DNA from: Plantibacter sp050587525
Lineage (GTDB): Bacteria; Actinomycetota; Actinomycetes; Actinomycetales; Microbacteriaceae
Assembly: GCF_050587525.1 (NCBI RefSeq)
Contig: NZ_JBOBFT010000003.1
Span: 62,001-126,000, forward strand
DNA: 64,000 nucleotides
Reading direction: 5' to 3'
The translations under genes were made by a program, and so were the position numbers. The first letter of the stretch is position 1; the number at the start of each line of letters is the position of its first letter. Shown in pieces: positions 52,098 to 61,755 of the stretch. The notes under the pieces are model-generated. The model was not told the DNA's origin, ran no database searches, and worked only from the letters and a program-made list of their open reading frames with translations.

Positions 52098-52120
52098 TCG
52101 ACCCCGTCCAGGAGGAGACG

Positions 52121-53002
52121 ATGACGATCTCCAACACCCCTGCAGCCGGTCAGCCGCGCCAGCGTTCCGCGCTCGTGACGGGTTTCCGGCGTGCGGCGGT
52201 GATCGTCATCATCGTCTCGTTGTCGCTCACGGCGCTCCTCGGCATCGCCGTGCTCTTCACCGGCGGCTTCGGCGAGGTGCAGGGTCGCATCCTGCTCACC
52301 GCGCTCCTCATCGCCGGGTTCAGCATCACGGCGCTCTGTGACCTCGCCGTCGCCGGTCGTACGCTTCGTCTCGTCGCGTTCGCAGGGCTCGTGGTGTCCG
52401 GGATCGCACTGGTCTTCGGGCTGTTCACCATCTGGTGGGATCCTGGAACAGACGGCTGGGGTGATCTGCTCCGCTGGTTCGGGATCGCGGGGGTCTGGGC
52501 CGTCTCGCTCGCGCAGGTGAATCTGCTCTTGCTCCTCGGCGGACGTCGCCGGCTCGCGGTCCGCATCGGTCTCGGGATCACGATCGTCTTCATCGCCCTG
52601 GTGGCGCTGCTCATCACTCTGCCGATAGCGACGAACGGGTCGATCCCAGGCGACCTCGGTCTCGACTACTGGCGCGTGTTCGGCGTGTTCGTGATCCTCG
52701 ACGCGCTGGGCACCGTCGTCGTGCCCGTCGTCGCCATCTTCGTCCGTGACGCCCCGAGCGCGGAATCGGCTGCGGGGACCGCCGCCCCGGGTATGGCGGT
52801 GACGGGGTCGCTGCAGCTCCTGCTGGCTCCCGACGTCGATGCGCGCCTCACGGCCGTCGCCGCGCGTGCCGGGACGTCGCGGGAGCGGGTCGCGGCATAC
52901 GCGATCGCCGCCCACCTCGACGAGGTCGATCGGGTGCGGAACGATCCCGCCGTGGAAGTCAGTCGGCCTCGAGACCTCGACGGCGGAGCAGAGGCTCGAT
53001 GA
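52121..53002 (+). CDS. Multi-pass membrane protein of unknown function
   Basis: A 293-residue protein with five hydrophobic helices between about residues 20 and 210, followed by an 80-residue cytoplasmic tail that contains LLLAPDVDARLTAVAARAGTSRERVAAYAIAAHLDEVDRV, resembling a ribbon-helix-helix or coiled segment. No family recognised. ATG 52121 follows AGGAGG and lies 23 bases after clpX, so it may be co-transcribed. Its 3' end overlaps the convergent M3 peptidase gene by 44 bases; both reading frames are convincing there. Confidence 0.65.
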   Translation: MTISNTPAAGQPRQRSALVTGFRRAAVIVIIVSLSLTALLGIAVLFTGGFGEVQGRILLTALLIAGFSITALCDLAVAGRTLRLVAFAGLVVSGIALVFGLFTIWWDPGTDGWGDLLRWFGIAGVWAVSLAQVNLLLLLGGRRRLAVRIGLGITIVFIALVALLITLPIATNGSIPGDLGLDYWRVFGVFVILDALGTVVVPVVAIFVRDAPSAESAAGTAAPGMAVTGSLQLLLAPDVDARLTAVAARAGTSRERVAAYAIAAHLDEVDRVRNDPAVEVSRPRDLDGGAEAR

Positions 53003-55001
53003 CGGCGTCCCTGCCGCGGAAGTCCCGGTAGGCGACGAGCGGATCCTTCGAGCCACCGACGCCCAGCAGCCGGGTGCGGAAGCGGTCGCCGTTCTCACGG
53101 GTCAGTCCGCCGTTCTCCTTGAACCACTCGACCGTGTCCGCGTCGAGGACCTCGCTCCAGATGTAGGAGTAGTAGCCTGCGTCGTATCCGCCTGAGAAGG
53201 TGTGCGCGAAGTAGGTGCTCGCGTAGCGGGGCGGGATCGCCGGGGTGTCGAGGCCGACCGAGGCGAGGGCTGCGGCTTCGAACGCGGCGACGTCGGTGAT
53301 CTCGTCCTCGGGGCCGATGCGATGCCAGGCCTGGTCGAGGAGGGCCGCGCCGAGGTACTCGCTCGTGGAGAAGCCCTCGTTGAAGCCCTCGGAGGCGTGG
53401 AGCTTGGCGACGAGCTCGTCGGGCATCGGCTCCCCGGTCACGTGGTGCTTCGCGTAGTTCGCGAGCACCTCAGGCCACAGCATCCACATCTCGTTGACCT
53501 GGCTGGGGAACTCGACGAAGTCGCGGAAGACGTTCGTCCCGGCGAACTTCGGGTAGGTCACGATCGCGAAGAGTCCGTGCAGTTCATGCCCGAACTCGTG
53601 GAAGAAGGTGTTGACCTCGTCGAAGGTGAGGAGCGTCGGTTCCCCGGCGGACGGCTTCGGGATGTTGAGGTTGTTGACGACGACCGTCGGCTGGTCGAGG
53701 AGCCGGTTCTGGGAGATGAGCGGGTTCATCCACGCACCGCCGCGTTTGGAATCGCGCGTGTAGAGGTCCAGCAGGTACAGGCCCGCGGGCGTTCCGTCCT
53801 CGTGGCGCACTTCGAACACGCGGACGTCGGGGTGGTAGCCGACGAGGTCCGTCCGCTCGGTGAACGTCACGCCGTAGAGCAGGCTCGCTGCGTGGAAGAC
53901 GCCGTCCCGGAGCACGCGTTCCGCCTCGAAGTACGGCCGCATCGATGCGGTGTCGACGTCAAAGCGTTCGGCACGGACCTGCTCGGTGGCGTAGGCCCAG
54001 TCCCACGACTCGACCGTGCTGCCGTCGCCGAGCACTTCGGCGAGCGCTCGTTGCTCCGCTGCGGCATTGCGCGCTGCCGGCGCCGCGAGGCGTTCCAGGA
54101 GCTCTGCGACACGCTCAGGGGTGCCAGCGGTCTCGTCGGCGGTCACGGCGGCCGCGTGCGACGGGAAGCCCAGGAGAGCGGCGCGCGAGGCGCGCAGGCG
54201 GGTGATCTCGAGGACGAGATCCCGGTTGTCGTGCTCGCCGCCCCGCGTCCCACGACTACGGGACGCCGTCATGATGCGTTCGCGGAGCCCGCGGTCGGTC
54301 AGATCGGCGAGGTACGGATGCCCGGTGGGGAGGACGAGTGTGATGAGGTAGGAGCCGTCGAGGCCCCGCTCGCGTGCCGCTTCGGCAGCCGCGGAGACCT
54401 CGCCGGGAGCGAGGCCGTCGAGCTCGGCGACGTCGTCGACGACCACGGCCAGCTCGTTCGTGTCGGCGAGCAGATGCTTCTCGAATCTGGTCGTGAGCGT
54501 CGAGAGCCGCTGATTGATGGCTTTGAGCTGCTCCTTCTGGACCTCGTCGAGGCCCGCACCCGCGAGGGTGAACTCGGTGTGGTACCGCTCGACGAGGTAG
54601 CGCGACTCGTCGTCGAGGTCGAGGCGGCCGAGCTCCGAGTGGACGGCGCTGATGCGCCAGTACAGGTCCGGATCGAGCCGGATGGCGTCCTCGTGGGCCG
54701 CGAGGAGCGGAGCGATCTCCTCCTCGAGCTCGTTCGTGAAGGCGGAACTGTCCGCGGAGCTCTGGTTGAAGAACACGGCGGCGACGCGCTGCAGCGTCGC
54801 TCCGCTCCGCTCGAGCGGGATGAAGGTGTTCGCGAAGGTCGGCGCTTCCGGCTGTGCCGTGATGGCCGCGATCTCGGCGAGCTGTTCGCGGAACCCCTCC
54901 GAGAACGCCGGGCGGTAGTGCTCCTCGTGGATCTCGCCGAACGGTGGAAGCTGGTACAGGAGGGCGCTCGGACGGAGGAACGGATTCGCGGTGTGTGCCA
55001 T
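52959..55001 (-). CDS. dcp: M3 family peptidyl-dipeptidase / oligopeptidase
   Basis: A 680-residue cytosolic zinc peptidase that cleaves short peptides; Dcp removes C-terminal dipeptides and PrlC-type members cleave internally. The zinc motif HEFGHELHGLFA lies near residue 475, with the downstream Glu ligand in the NEMWMLWPEVL region about 27 residues later. Length fits Dcp/OpdA. The C-terminal DRFRTRLLGVGGSKDP segment is typical of the group. ATG 55001. Its last 44 bases overlap the gene at 52121. Confidence 0.93.
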   Translation of the reverse strand: MAHTANPFLRPSALLYQLPPFGEIHEEHYRPAFSEGFREQLAEIAAITAQPEAPTFANTFIPLERSGATLQRVAAVFFNQSSADSSAFTNELEEEIAPLLAAHEDAIRLDPDLYWRISAVHSELGRLDLDDESRYLVERYHTEFTLAGAGLDEVQKEQLKAINQRLSTLTTRFEKHLLADTNELAVVVDDVAELDGLAPGEVSAAAEAARERGLDGSYLITLVLPTGHPYLADLTDRGLRERIMTASRSRGTRGGEHDNRDLVLEITRLRASRAALLGFPSHAAAVTADETAGTPERVAELLERLAAPAARNAAAEQRALAEVLGDGSTVESWDWAYATEQVRAERFDVDTASMRPYFEAERVLRDGVFHAASLLYGVTFTERTDLVGYHPDVRVFEVRHEDGTPAGLYLLDLYTRDSKRGGAWMNPLISQNRLLDQPTVVVNNLNIPKPSAGEPTLLTFDEVNTFFHEFGHELHGLFAIVTYPKFAGTNVFRDFVEFPSQVNEMWMLWPEVLANYAKHHVTGEPMPDELVAKLHASEGFNEGFSTSEYLGAALLDQAWHRIGPEDEITDVAAFEAAALASVGLDTPAIPPRYASTYFAHTFSGGYDAGYYSYIWSEVLDADTVEWFKENGGLTRENGDRFRTRLLGVGGSKDPLVAYRDFRGRDAVIEPLLRRRGLEAD

Positions 55002-55085
55002 CCAGCTACCCTACGCGCCGCACCGTCCCCGCTTCGAGCGTCGCCACCGTATTGCCCCGGCCGGAGCTCGGACGATCACGTGGGA

Positions 55086-55346
55086 TCAGTCGTCGTCGGC
55101 GTCTTCAGCCGCCTCGTCCGCACGGGTCACGACGACGGAGCCGTCTGCAGCGATCCTGATCGTCGTTCCGTCGTCCAGTTCGACGATCGGCCGGCGTTCG
55201 AGCCAGGTGAGGGTCCAGCGCCAGGAGGACGTCGCCACGCCGAGGGAGACGAGTTCGGCCTCCTCCGCCCGGACAGCGTCGACGACGGCTTGGGGGAGCG
55301 TGTCAGGGGTTTGCTGGCCGACGGACCAGCGGGTTCCGAGCTGCAT
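55086..55346 (-). CDS. Small conserved hypothetical protein
   Basis: An 86-residue acidic protein with a folded-looking middle, SSWRWTLTWLERRPIVELDDGTTIRI, and a tail ending in EAAEDADDD. No family recognised. The ATG at 55346 overlaps the stop of the GNAT gene by four bases (ATGA), so it is co-translated with it. A longer frame from further upstream is out of line with the GNAT gene and is rejected. Confidence 0.55.
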   Translation of the reverse strand: MQLGTRWSVGQQTPDTLPQAVVDAVRAEEAELVSLGVATSSWRWTLTWLERRPIVELDDGTTIRIAADGSVVVTRADEAAEDADDD

Positions 55347-55792
55347 CACGGCTCCAGATCGTAGGTGACCCACTCGGTCCGCTTCGCGACACGGTCGTAC
55401 AGTCGCTGCGCTTCCTCGTTGTCGGACGCCGTGATCCAGCGGACGACACTGTGGCCGCCCGCCGCCGCGAGCTCGCGGAGGCGTCCGAGGAGCGCCTCTC
55501 CGACGCCGTGCTTGCGGGCGTTCGGGTCCACGAACAAGTCGTCGAGGTAGAGGCCGGTCGTCCCGGCGAGCGGACGCGGGAACACTCGGTAGTGGGCGAG
55601 GCCGACGAGGTCGCCCTGCTCGTTCTCGGCGACGAGCGCCTGCAACGGATGCGTGGGATCGCTGAGCCAGCCCCAGACGCGGACGGCCTTCTCATCGGTC
55701 ATGGGGACGCCGTAGAAGTCGCCGTAACCGGTGGAGAGGGCGTGCCACGCGAAGAGATCGCTCTCGGTGACGGGACGGACGGTGACGCTCAT
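55343..55792 (-). CDS. GNAT family N-acetyltransferase
   Basis: A 148-residue acyl-CoA-dependent acetyltransferase with the GNAT fold. The acetyl-CoA binding motif A is LYLDDLFVDPNARKHGVGEALLGRLRELA (Q/RxxGxG/A seen as RKHGVG, about residue 93), followed by the helix and ITASDNEEAQRLYDRVAKR in motif B. Substrate unknown. Its ATG at 55792 overlaps the stop of valS; the next small gene overlaps its end. Confidence 0.87.
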
Positions 55793-58380
55793 GCGCGTTC
55801 CTCGCTCTCGACGGGTGCGAACACGATACCGGTGACGCTCAGTTCCTCGCCAGCGGCGAAGTCGAGGCGCTCGATGCGTCCGACGGCACGAAGGTCGTCG
55901 GACGCCGTCCGCAAGAGCTCGGTCTGGTCAGCCGGTCCACTGATGACGGCGGATTCGACGGGGGTCTTCTGCGATGCCTTCGCGTCCGTCTTCGCACGAC
56001 GGATGCCGGTGAGGGCTTCGCTCGCGAGCTGGAGAAGACGCCGGTCGCCTGCGGGGACGGCGGAGAGCTCGTCGAGCGTCGGCCAGACCGCGCGGTGCAC
56101 CGAGTCGGTGTTGAACCAGGACCAGGCCTCTTCTGCCGCGAACGGCACGAACGGTGCGAAGAGGCGGAGGAGCGTCGTCAGGGCAGTGCGGAGGGCGGCA
56201 ACGGCGGAGGCCTGCTCGGGACCGACCTCGGCGTACGCGCGTTCCTTGACGAGCTCCAGGTAGTCGTCGCAGAAGGTCCAGAAGAACGCCTCGGTGATCT
56301 CGAGGGCTCTGGCGTGGTCATAGGACTCCAGCGCCGTGGTCGCATCCGCAACGGTCTTGCGGAGCGTCTCGAGCATGCTCAGGTCGAGCGGCTCCGTCAC
56401 CGCCGCGTCATCGGTCGACGCGAAGCCGAGGATGAACTTCGACGCGTTGAGGACCTTGATGGCCAGACGGCGACCGATCTTGATCTGCGTCGGGTTCTGC
56501 GGGTCGAAGGCGGCGTCGGTGCCGAGTCGGCTGGAAGCGGCCCAGTAGCGGACGGCGTCGGAGCCGTGCTGTTCGAGCATGTCGGCTGGCGTGACGACGT
56601 TGCCCTTCGACTTGGACATCTTCTTGCGGTCGGGGTCGACGATGAATCCGGACAGCGCGGTGTGCTCCCACGGCTTGACGTCGTACTCGAGGACCGAGCG
56701 CAGCATCGTGGAGAACAGCCAGGTGCGAATGATGTCCTGGCCCTGCGGACGCAGCGAGAACGGGAAGACGAGGTCCCAGAGTTCCGGGTCGCGTTCCCAG
56801 CCGCCGGCGAGCTGCGGCGTGAGGCTCGAGGTGGCCCAGGTGTCCATGACGTCGACCTCGCCCTGGAAGCCGCCGGGGACGCCGCGCTGGGATTCGTCGT
56901 AGCCGGGAGCCGCGTCGCTCGACGGGTCGACGGGCAGCGACTCGCGCGGCGGGACGATCGGTTCGTCGAAGACCGGGTTGCCGTCGGCGTCGAGCGGGTA
57001 CCACAGCGGGATGGGGACGCCGAAGAAGCGCTGGCGGGAGATGAGCCAGTCGCCGCTCAGACCGCCGACCCAGTTCTCGTAGCGGACGCGCATGAAGTCC
57101 GGGTGCCAGTCGAGCTCCGAACCCAGTTTGAGCAGACGTGAGCGGAGCGTTTCGTCACGTGCGCCGTTCTTGATGTACCACTGGCGGGTGGAGACGATCT
57201 CGAGGGGCTTGTCGCCCTTCTCGAAGAACTTCACGGGGTGCGTGATGGGCTTGGGGGCGCCGATGAGGTCGCCGGACTCCGTGAGGAGTTCGACGACGGC
57301 CTGCTTGGCGCTGAACACGGTCTTGCCCGCGAGCTTCGTGTAGGCCTCACGTCCGGCCTCGGATGTGATCGCTTCGGGCGCTTCGGAGATGATGCGCCCG
57401 TCGAAGCCCATGATCGCCCGGTTCGGGAGGTCCAGCTCGCGCCACCAGATGACGTCCGTGAGGTCGCCGAAGGTGCAGATCATGGCGATGCCGGCGCCCT
57501 TGTCCGGCTGGGCCAGGTGGTGGGCGAGGATCGGGACCTCGACGCCGAAGACGGGCGTGGTCACGGTCGTGCCGAAGAGGTCCTTGAACCGTGCGTCGTC
57601 CGGGTGCGCGACGAGGGCCACACACGCCGGGAGCAGTTCTGGACGGGTGGTCTCGATCTCGATCGTTCCGCCGTCGGGCTTGTGGAAGGAGAGCCGGTGG
57701 TACGCGCCGGGCTGGTCCTTGTCCTCGAGCTCCGCCTGGGCGACTGCCGTGCGGAAGGTGATGTCCCACAGGGTGGGAGCCATGGCCTGGTAGGCCTCGC
57801 CGCGCTCGATGTTGCGGAGGAACGCGAGCTGGCTGGTGAAGAGCGCTTCCTCACCGATCGTGCGGTAGCTCTGTGTCCAGTCGACGGAGAGTCCGAGAGC
57901 GCGCCAGACCGCTTCGAACTGCTGCTCGTCCTCGACGGTGAGGCGTTCGCACAGTTCGATGAAGTTGCGGCGGGAGATCGGCTGCTGGTCGGCCGCCTTC
58001 GTGCTCTTGTTGTCGCCGCCTTCGAAGGGCGGGACGAAGTCGGGCGTGTAGGGGAGGGTCGGGTCGCATCGCACGCCGTAGTAATTCTGCACACGACGCT
58101 CGGTGGGGAGGCCGTTGTCGTCCCAGCCCATCGGGTAGAAGACGCGCTTGCCGCGCATGCGCTGGAACCGCGCCACGACATCGGTGTGGGTGTAGCTGAA
58201 GACGTGCCCGATGTGCAGCGACCCGGATGCGGTGGGCGGCGGGGTGTCGATCGAGTAGATGCAGTCCTTGGTGGCGCCGTCGCGCTCGAAGCGGTAGGTG
58301 CCTTGGGACTCCCAGCTGGTGCCCCACTTCTGCTCGAGGCCCTCCAGTGCGGGCTTCTCGGGGATGTTGGCAGTGGTCAT
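55789..58380 (-). CDS. valS: Valine-tRNA ligase
   Basis: An 863-residue class I aminoacyl-tRNA synthetase charging tRNA-Val. The HIGH motif is in TASGSLHIGHVFSYTHTD (about residue 48) and the KMSKS loop is KKMSKSKGNVV (about residue 592). The CP1 editing domain and C-terminal anticodon-binding domain are both present; the coiled-coil tail of bacterial ValS appears short. ATG 58380 with GGAGAC upstream starts the conserved MTTANIPEKPALEGLEQKW. It overlaps the GNAT gene by four bases. Long open frames on the other strand are shadows. Confidence 0.96.
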   Translation of the reverse strand: MTTANIPEKPALEGLEQKWGTSWESQGTYRFERDGATKDCIYSIDTPPPTASGSLHIGHVFSYTHTDVVARFQRMRGKRVFYPMGWDDNGLPTERRVQNYYGVRCDPTLPYTPDFVPPFEGGDNKSTKAADQQPISRRNFIELCERLTVEDEQQFEAVWRALGLSVDWTQSYRTIGEEALFTSQLAFLRNIERGEAYQAMAPTLWDITFRTAVAQAELEDKDQPGAYHRLSFHKPDGGTIEIETTRPELLPACVALVAHPDDARFKDLFGTTVTTPVFGVEVPILAHHLAQPDKGAGIAMICTFGDLTDVIWWRELDLPNRAIMGFDGRIISEAPEAITSEAGREAYTKLAGKTVFSAKQAVVELLTESGDLIGAPKPITHPVKFFEKGDKPLEIVSTRQWYIKNGARDETLRSRLLKLGSELDWHPDFMRVRYENWVGGLSGDWLISRQRFFGVPIPLWYPLDADGNPVFDEPIVPPRESLPVDPSSDAAPGYDESQRGVPGGFQGEVDVMDTWATSSLTPQLAGGWERDPELWDLVFPFSLRPQGQDIIRTWLFSTMLRSVLEYDVKPWEHTALSGFIVDPDRKKMSKSKGNVVTPADMLEQHGSDAVRYWAASSRLGTDAAFDPQNPTQIKIGRRLAIKVLNASKFILGFASTDDAAVTEPLDLSMLETLRKTVADATTALESYDHARALEITEAFFWTFCDDYLELVKERAYAEVGPEQASAVAALRTALTTLLRLFAPFVPFAAEEAWSWFNTDSVHRAVWPTLDELSAVPAGDRRLLQLASEALTGIRRAKTDAKASQKTPVESAVISGPADQTELLRTASDDLRAVGRIERLDFAAGEELSVTGIVFAPVESEERA

Positions 58381-58631
58381 GGCGGTCTCCAGCTCGATAT
58401 GTGCGGCACCGTGTGTACGTGCCTGAGTGTGTGGGGGTCTCGTCGAGTCTATCGCAGGGGTCGGGGGTCGGTCCCAGCAGCTCGTCGGGAGCGCCGTCGC
58501 GTGTCGGGGCGGCGCATGTGCAAGGAACCGGACGACTGTCGTCGGTCGCGGCTCGCGGCGATCGGATCGGTGCCGACGCGCTACCACCATCCGTACCCGC
58601 CACGTGGTGAGTAATTCTTACTGAGGTCCAG

Positions 58632-58637
58632 TATGCT
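58632..58637 (+). promoter_or_regulatory. -10 element, leaderless promoter
   Basis: TATGCT, six bases before the GTG at 58644; leaderless spacing. Confidence 0.5.
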
Positions 58638-58643
58638 CACGGA

Positions 58644-59078
58644 GTGCGAGAGTTCGGGGGAGTCGTGTCGGGTGCCGACGAGCGTCAGCGACGCCGCAGT
58701 CTGACCGGTCCCGGAGCGATTGTCGGCGCCGTCATGATCAGCGCCGTGCTGCTCACCGCTTCGCCCGTGCACGCGTCCGTCAGGACGGACTCGCCGGCGT
58801 CTGTCGCCGTCATCGCCGATGCAGTCGCGGTCGATGCCGTACCGGTCGACGCCGCACGCGCCCGCGCACTGAACGACGGCGTCGCGGACGAGGCAGGCGC
58901 CCGCCAGGGACGTCAGTTCATCGGCGTGATCGCCGTCGTCGCGACACCGCTGCTGGCCGGGACGCTCGTGCTGCTGCGACTGCGCGCCGCCCGCAGACGG
59001 CGCGCGGAGATCCGTCGCTCGCAGGCGGACACCGAACCGGCGTCGACGGACCGGGTCAGTCGCCTCACCGACGCCTGA
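58644..59078 (+). CDS. Membrane-anchored hypothetical protein with signal-like N-terminus
   Basis: A 144-residue protein. A hydrophobic stretch at about 22-45 (AIVGAVMISAVLLTASPVHA, ending in a possible AHA-type signal cleavage site) is followed by an Ala/Val/Asp-rich region with pentamer-like similarities (VAVIADAVAVDAVPVDAAR). A second helix lies at about 93-113 (FIGVIAVVATPLLAGTLVLLR), ending in RRRR-type charges, so the C-terminus stays in the cytosol. No family recognised. GTG at 58644 follows TATGCT. Confidence 0.55.
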   Translation: MREFGGVVSGADERQRRRSLTGPGAIVGAVMISAVLLTASPVHASVRTDSPASVAVIADAVAVDAVPVDAARARALNDGVADEAGARQGRQFIGVIAVVATPLLAGTLVLLRLRAARRRRAEIRRSQADTEPASTDRVSRLTDA

Positions 59079-59131
59079 GCGCGCCGCCCGAGTCGTCCGG
59101 TCGAGCCAGCCGTCTGAGCCAGTCGTTTGAG

Positions 59132-60865
59132 CTAGCCGTCTGACCGATTCCTGATCCGAGGCGCATCGGCTGCCAGCCGAGCGGTGTACGCGTGGCGCGG
59201 ATCGGTGAAGACCCGTTCGGTCGACCCGTGTTCAACGATGACGCCGCGCTGCAGCACGATGACCTGATCGGTCATGTGGCGGACGACGCCGAGATCGTGG
59301 CTGATGAAGACGATGCTGAGGCCGCGCTCCCGTTGCAGCTCGTCGAGCAGATCGAGCACACGCGCCTGCACCGTCACATCGAGTGCCGACACCGGTTCGT
59401 CCAGGACGAGGACGTCCGGTCGCGGGGCGAGGGCCCTGGCGATCGCGACGCGCTGCCGCTGGCCGCCGGACAGGGTGCGGGGCCTGACCTCGGCGACGGC
59501 CGGGTCGAGGGCGACCGATCGGAGGAGCTCGTCGACCGTCGAGGCCGGGCCGTGCGCGCGGAGCGCCGCGGCGTCGGCGAGGATGTCCCGCACGCGCCAT
59601 CGGGGATCGAATGAACTCAGGCTGTCCTGGTAGACCGCACCGATGCGCTGCCGGTGGGGTCGCCGTTGCCGCTCGGACATTCCCGACCAGTCGAGGCCGT
59701 CCAACCTGATGGTCCCCGCGTCGGGGGACGTCAGCCCGAGGAGCATCCGCGCGATCGTCGTCTTGCCCGATCCGGACTCGCCGACGATGCCGAGGCTCGT
59801 GCCGCGCTCCACGCCGAATGACGCGTCCGAGACGGTGAGCAGGGGTTCCGCGCCGCCTCGCCGGGAGAAGCGCTTGACGACGCCCGTGAACTCGAGGATC
59901 GGGGTGTCGCTCGCGGGCGGCGCCGCCATCGAACCGACCGGTGCGCGCTCCGCGATGTCGATGGTCTCGGCAGCGGAGTTCGTGTCATCACCTGTACCGC
60001 TGCGCGCATCAGGGCCCGTGTCGCCATCAGCGTCGACGGCTGAGAGCCGAGACCACCGCGGCCGATCGGTCGGAACGGCTCCGATGAGTTCCCTGGTGTA
60101 GGCCTCGCGCGGGTGTTCGAGGATCCGGTGGGTCGGACCGCTCTCGACGATCCGACCGTGCCGCATGACGACGACCCGATCGGCGATCGCGCTCACGACG
60201 GCGAGGTCGTGGCTGATGAGCAGGAGTCCGGTCCCGCCGTCTCGGAGGCCGCCGAGGAGTTCGAGGATGCGTGCCTGCACCGTCACGTCGAGCGCCGTCG
60301 TCGGTTCGTCGGCGATCACGAGCGGTGGATCGAGGGCGATGGCCGAGGCGATGAGGGCGCGTTGGCGCAGGCCGCCGGACAGCTCTCCGGAACGGAGGCC
60401 CACGCGCTGCTCAGGCTCCGGCATCCCGACGGCTTCGAGCAGGTCGATGACCCTCGCGGACCGTTCGGCGCGGCCGAGGCCGGTCCCGAGACGGAGCGCG
60501 TCGTCGATTTCGCGACCGATGGTGCGGAGGGGGTCGAGGGAGCCCAATGCGTCCTGGAGGATGAGTCCGATGCGGCGGCCGCGGATGCGTCGCCATCCGG
60601 CCTCGGTGCGGCCCGAGACGTCCTCGCCCTCGAAGCGCATGACGCCGGCGCGAACCGACGCTCCAGCGCCGGCGAGGCCCAGGAGCGACCTCGCCGTCAC
60701 GCTCTTCCCCGAGCCGGACTCGCCGACGATCGCGACGCACTCGCCCGCACGGATCTCGAGGTCGACGCCGCGGACGACGTCGGGGCCCCCGGAGAACGAG
60801 ACGTGGAGATCGCGCACCTGCAGGAGGGCCTCAGAGGGATCCGCAAGGGGAACGGTGTTCGTCAT
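59132..60865 (-). CDS. Peptide ABC transporter fused ATPase (DppD-DppF type)
   Basis: A 577-residue protein carrying two ATPase domains joined by an acidic Asp/Gly/Ser linker (about 265-325). Domain 1: GESGSGKS near 46, LSGGLRQR near 158, LVIADEPTTALD. Domain 2: GESGSGKTT near 361, LSGGQRQR near 464, LVLDEPVSALD. This one is intact, unlike the frameshifted ATPase at 36574. It is the last gene of the second dipeptide operon; ATG 60865 overlaps the permease stop. Confidence 0.93.
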   Translation of the reverse strand: MTNTVPLADPSEALLQVRDLHVSFSGGPDVVRGVDLEIRAGECVAIVGESGSGKSVTARSLLGLAGAGASVRAGVMRFEGEDVSGRTEAGWRRIRGRRIGLILQDALGSLDPLRTIGREIDDALRLGTGLGRAERSARVIDLLEAVGMPEPEQRVGLRSGELSGGLRQRALIASAIALDPPLVIADEPTTALDVTVQARILELLGGLRDGGTGLLLISHDLAVVSAIADRVVVMRHGRIVESGPTHRILEHPREAYTRELIGAVPTDRPRWSRLSAVDADGDTGPDARSGTGDDTNSAAETIDIAERAPVGSMAAPPASDTPILEFTGVVKRFSRRGGAEPLLTVSDASFGVERGTSLGIVGESGSGKTTIARMLLGLTSPDAGTIRLDGLDWSGMSERQRRPHRQRIGAVYQDSLSSFDPRWRVRDILADAAALRAHGPASTVDELLRSVALDPAVAEVRPRTLSGGQRQRVAIARALAPRPDVLVLDEPVSALDVTVQARVLDLLDELQRERGLSIVFISHDLGVVRHMTDQVIVLQRGVIVEHGSTERVFTDPRHAYTARLAADAPRIRNRSDG

Positions 60866-61755
60866 CGGCCCTCCCTCGTCCTCCGCTGGACACCGCGACC
60901 GAGCACGGTCGTCGAAAGCGTCGTCAGCACGATCATCATGCCCGGGAAGAAGGTCATCCACCACGCGGTGGTCAGGTAGGTGCGTGCTGCTGCGAGCATG
61001 GCGCCCCATTCCGGAGCCGGCGGCTGTGCTCCGAGCCCGAGGTAGCTGAGGGCCGCAGCCCAGACGACTGCTTGGCCGATGCCGAGGGTCGCGAGGACGA
61101 ACAGCGGCGCGAGCGCGTTCGGGAGGATGTGCTTCGTGAGGACGCGCCACGGGGAGTGCCCGAGGACTCGCGCGGCCTCGACGTACTCGGAGGACCGGAC
61201 GACGACGAGCTGCCCGCGGATGAGCCGTGCGTATCCGGGGGCGGTCGAGAGGCCCACGGCGATCGTCGCCGTGACGGGGCCCGGACCGGCGATGACGATG
61301 ACGAGGAGCGCCAGGAGGAGTCCGGGGAAGGCGAAGAGGACCTCGAGGACGCGACCCACCGCGAAGTCGGCCACGCGCCCTCCCACCGCGGCGATCGTCG
61401 CGAGGAGTGCGCCGAGCGCCAGGCCGATGACCGTGGCCGCCAGCCCGATCAGGAGGGAGGTCGCCGTCCCGAAGACGACCCGGCTGTAGATGTCGCGTCC
61501 GGATTCGTCGGTGCCGAACCAGTGCGCGGCCGATGGTGCGCTGAACGCGTCGGCGGGGGCGATGGCCGTCGGGTCCGTTGTCGCGAGCAGTCCGGGAGCG
61601 ACGGCGCTCACGAGCAGGAACAGGACGACGACGGCCGAGAGGAGCTCGGGGAGGCTGAAGCGTCCGAGGATGATCCGTCCGAGACCGGCCCGCGGGTTCC
61701 GCCTGGCGCCCGCACGGGACCGTGATTCCCCGTCGACGATCGCCAGGCCGCTCAC
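60862..61755 (-). CDS. dppC: Peptide ABC transporter permease (DppC-like)
   Basis: A 297-residue permease with six helices. The DppC motif HWFGTDESGRDIYSRVVFG is intact (residues about 73-91), and the EAA loop reads EAARVLGHSPWRVLTKHILPNA. The GTG start at 61755 overlaps the DppB stop, and its own stop overlaps the ATPase start, so the operon is tightly packed. Confidence 0.93.
   Translation of the reverse strand: MSGLAIVDGESRSRAGARRNPRAGLGRIILGRFSLPELLSAVVVLFLLVSAVAPGLLATTDPTAIAPADAFSAPSAAHWFGTDESGRDIYSRVVFGTATSLLIGLAATVIGLALGALLATIAAVGGRVADFAVGRVLEVLFAFPGLLLALLVIVIAGPGPVTATIAVGLSTAPGYARLIRGQLVVVRSSEYVEAARVLGHSPWRVLTKHILPNALAPLFVLATLGIGQAVVWAAALSYLGLGAQPPAPEWGAMLAAARTYLTTAWWMTFFPGMMIVLTTLSTTVLGRGVQRRTREGR

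Noticed and set aside
57238..58614. 458-codon open frame opposite valS
   Set aside because: Shadow of ValS; runs past the valS start without any promoter or domain.
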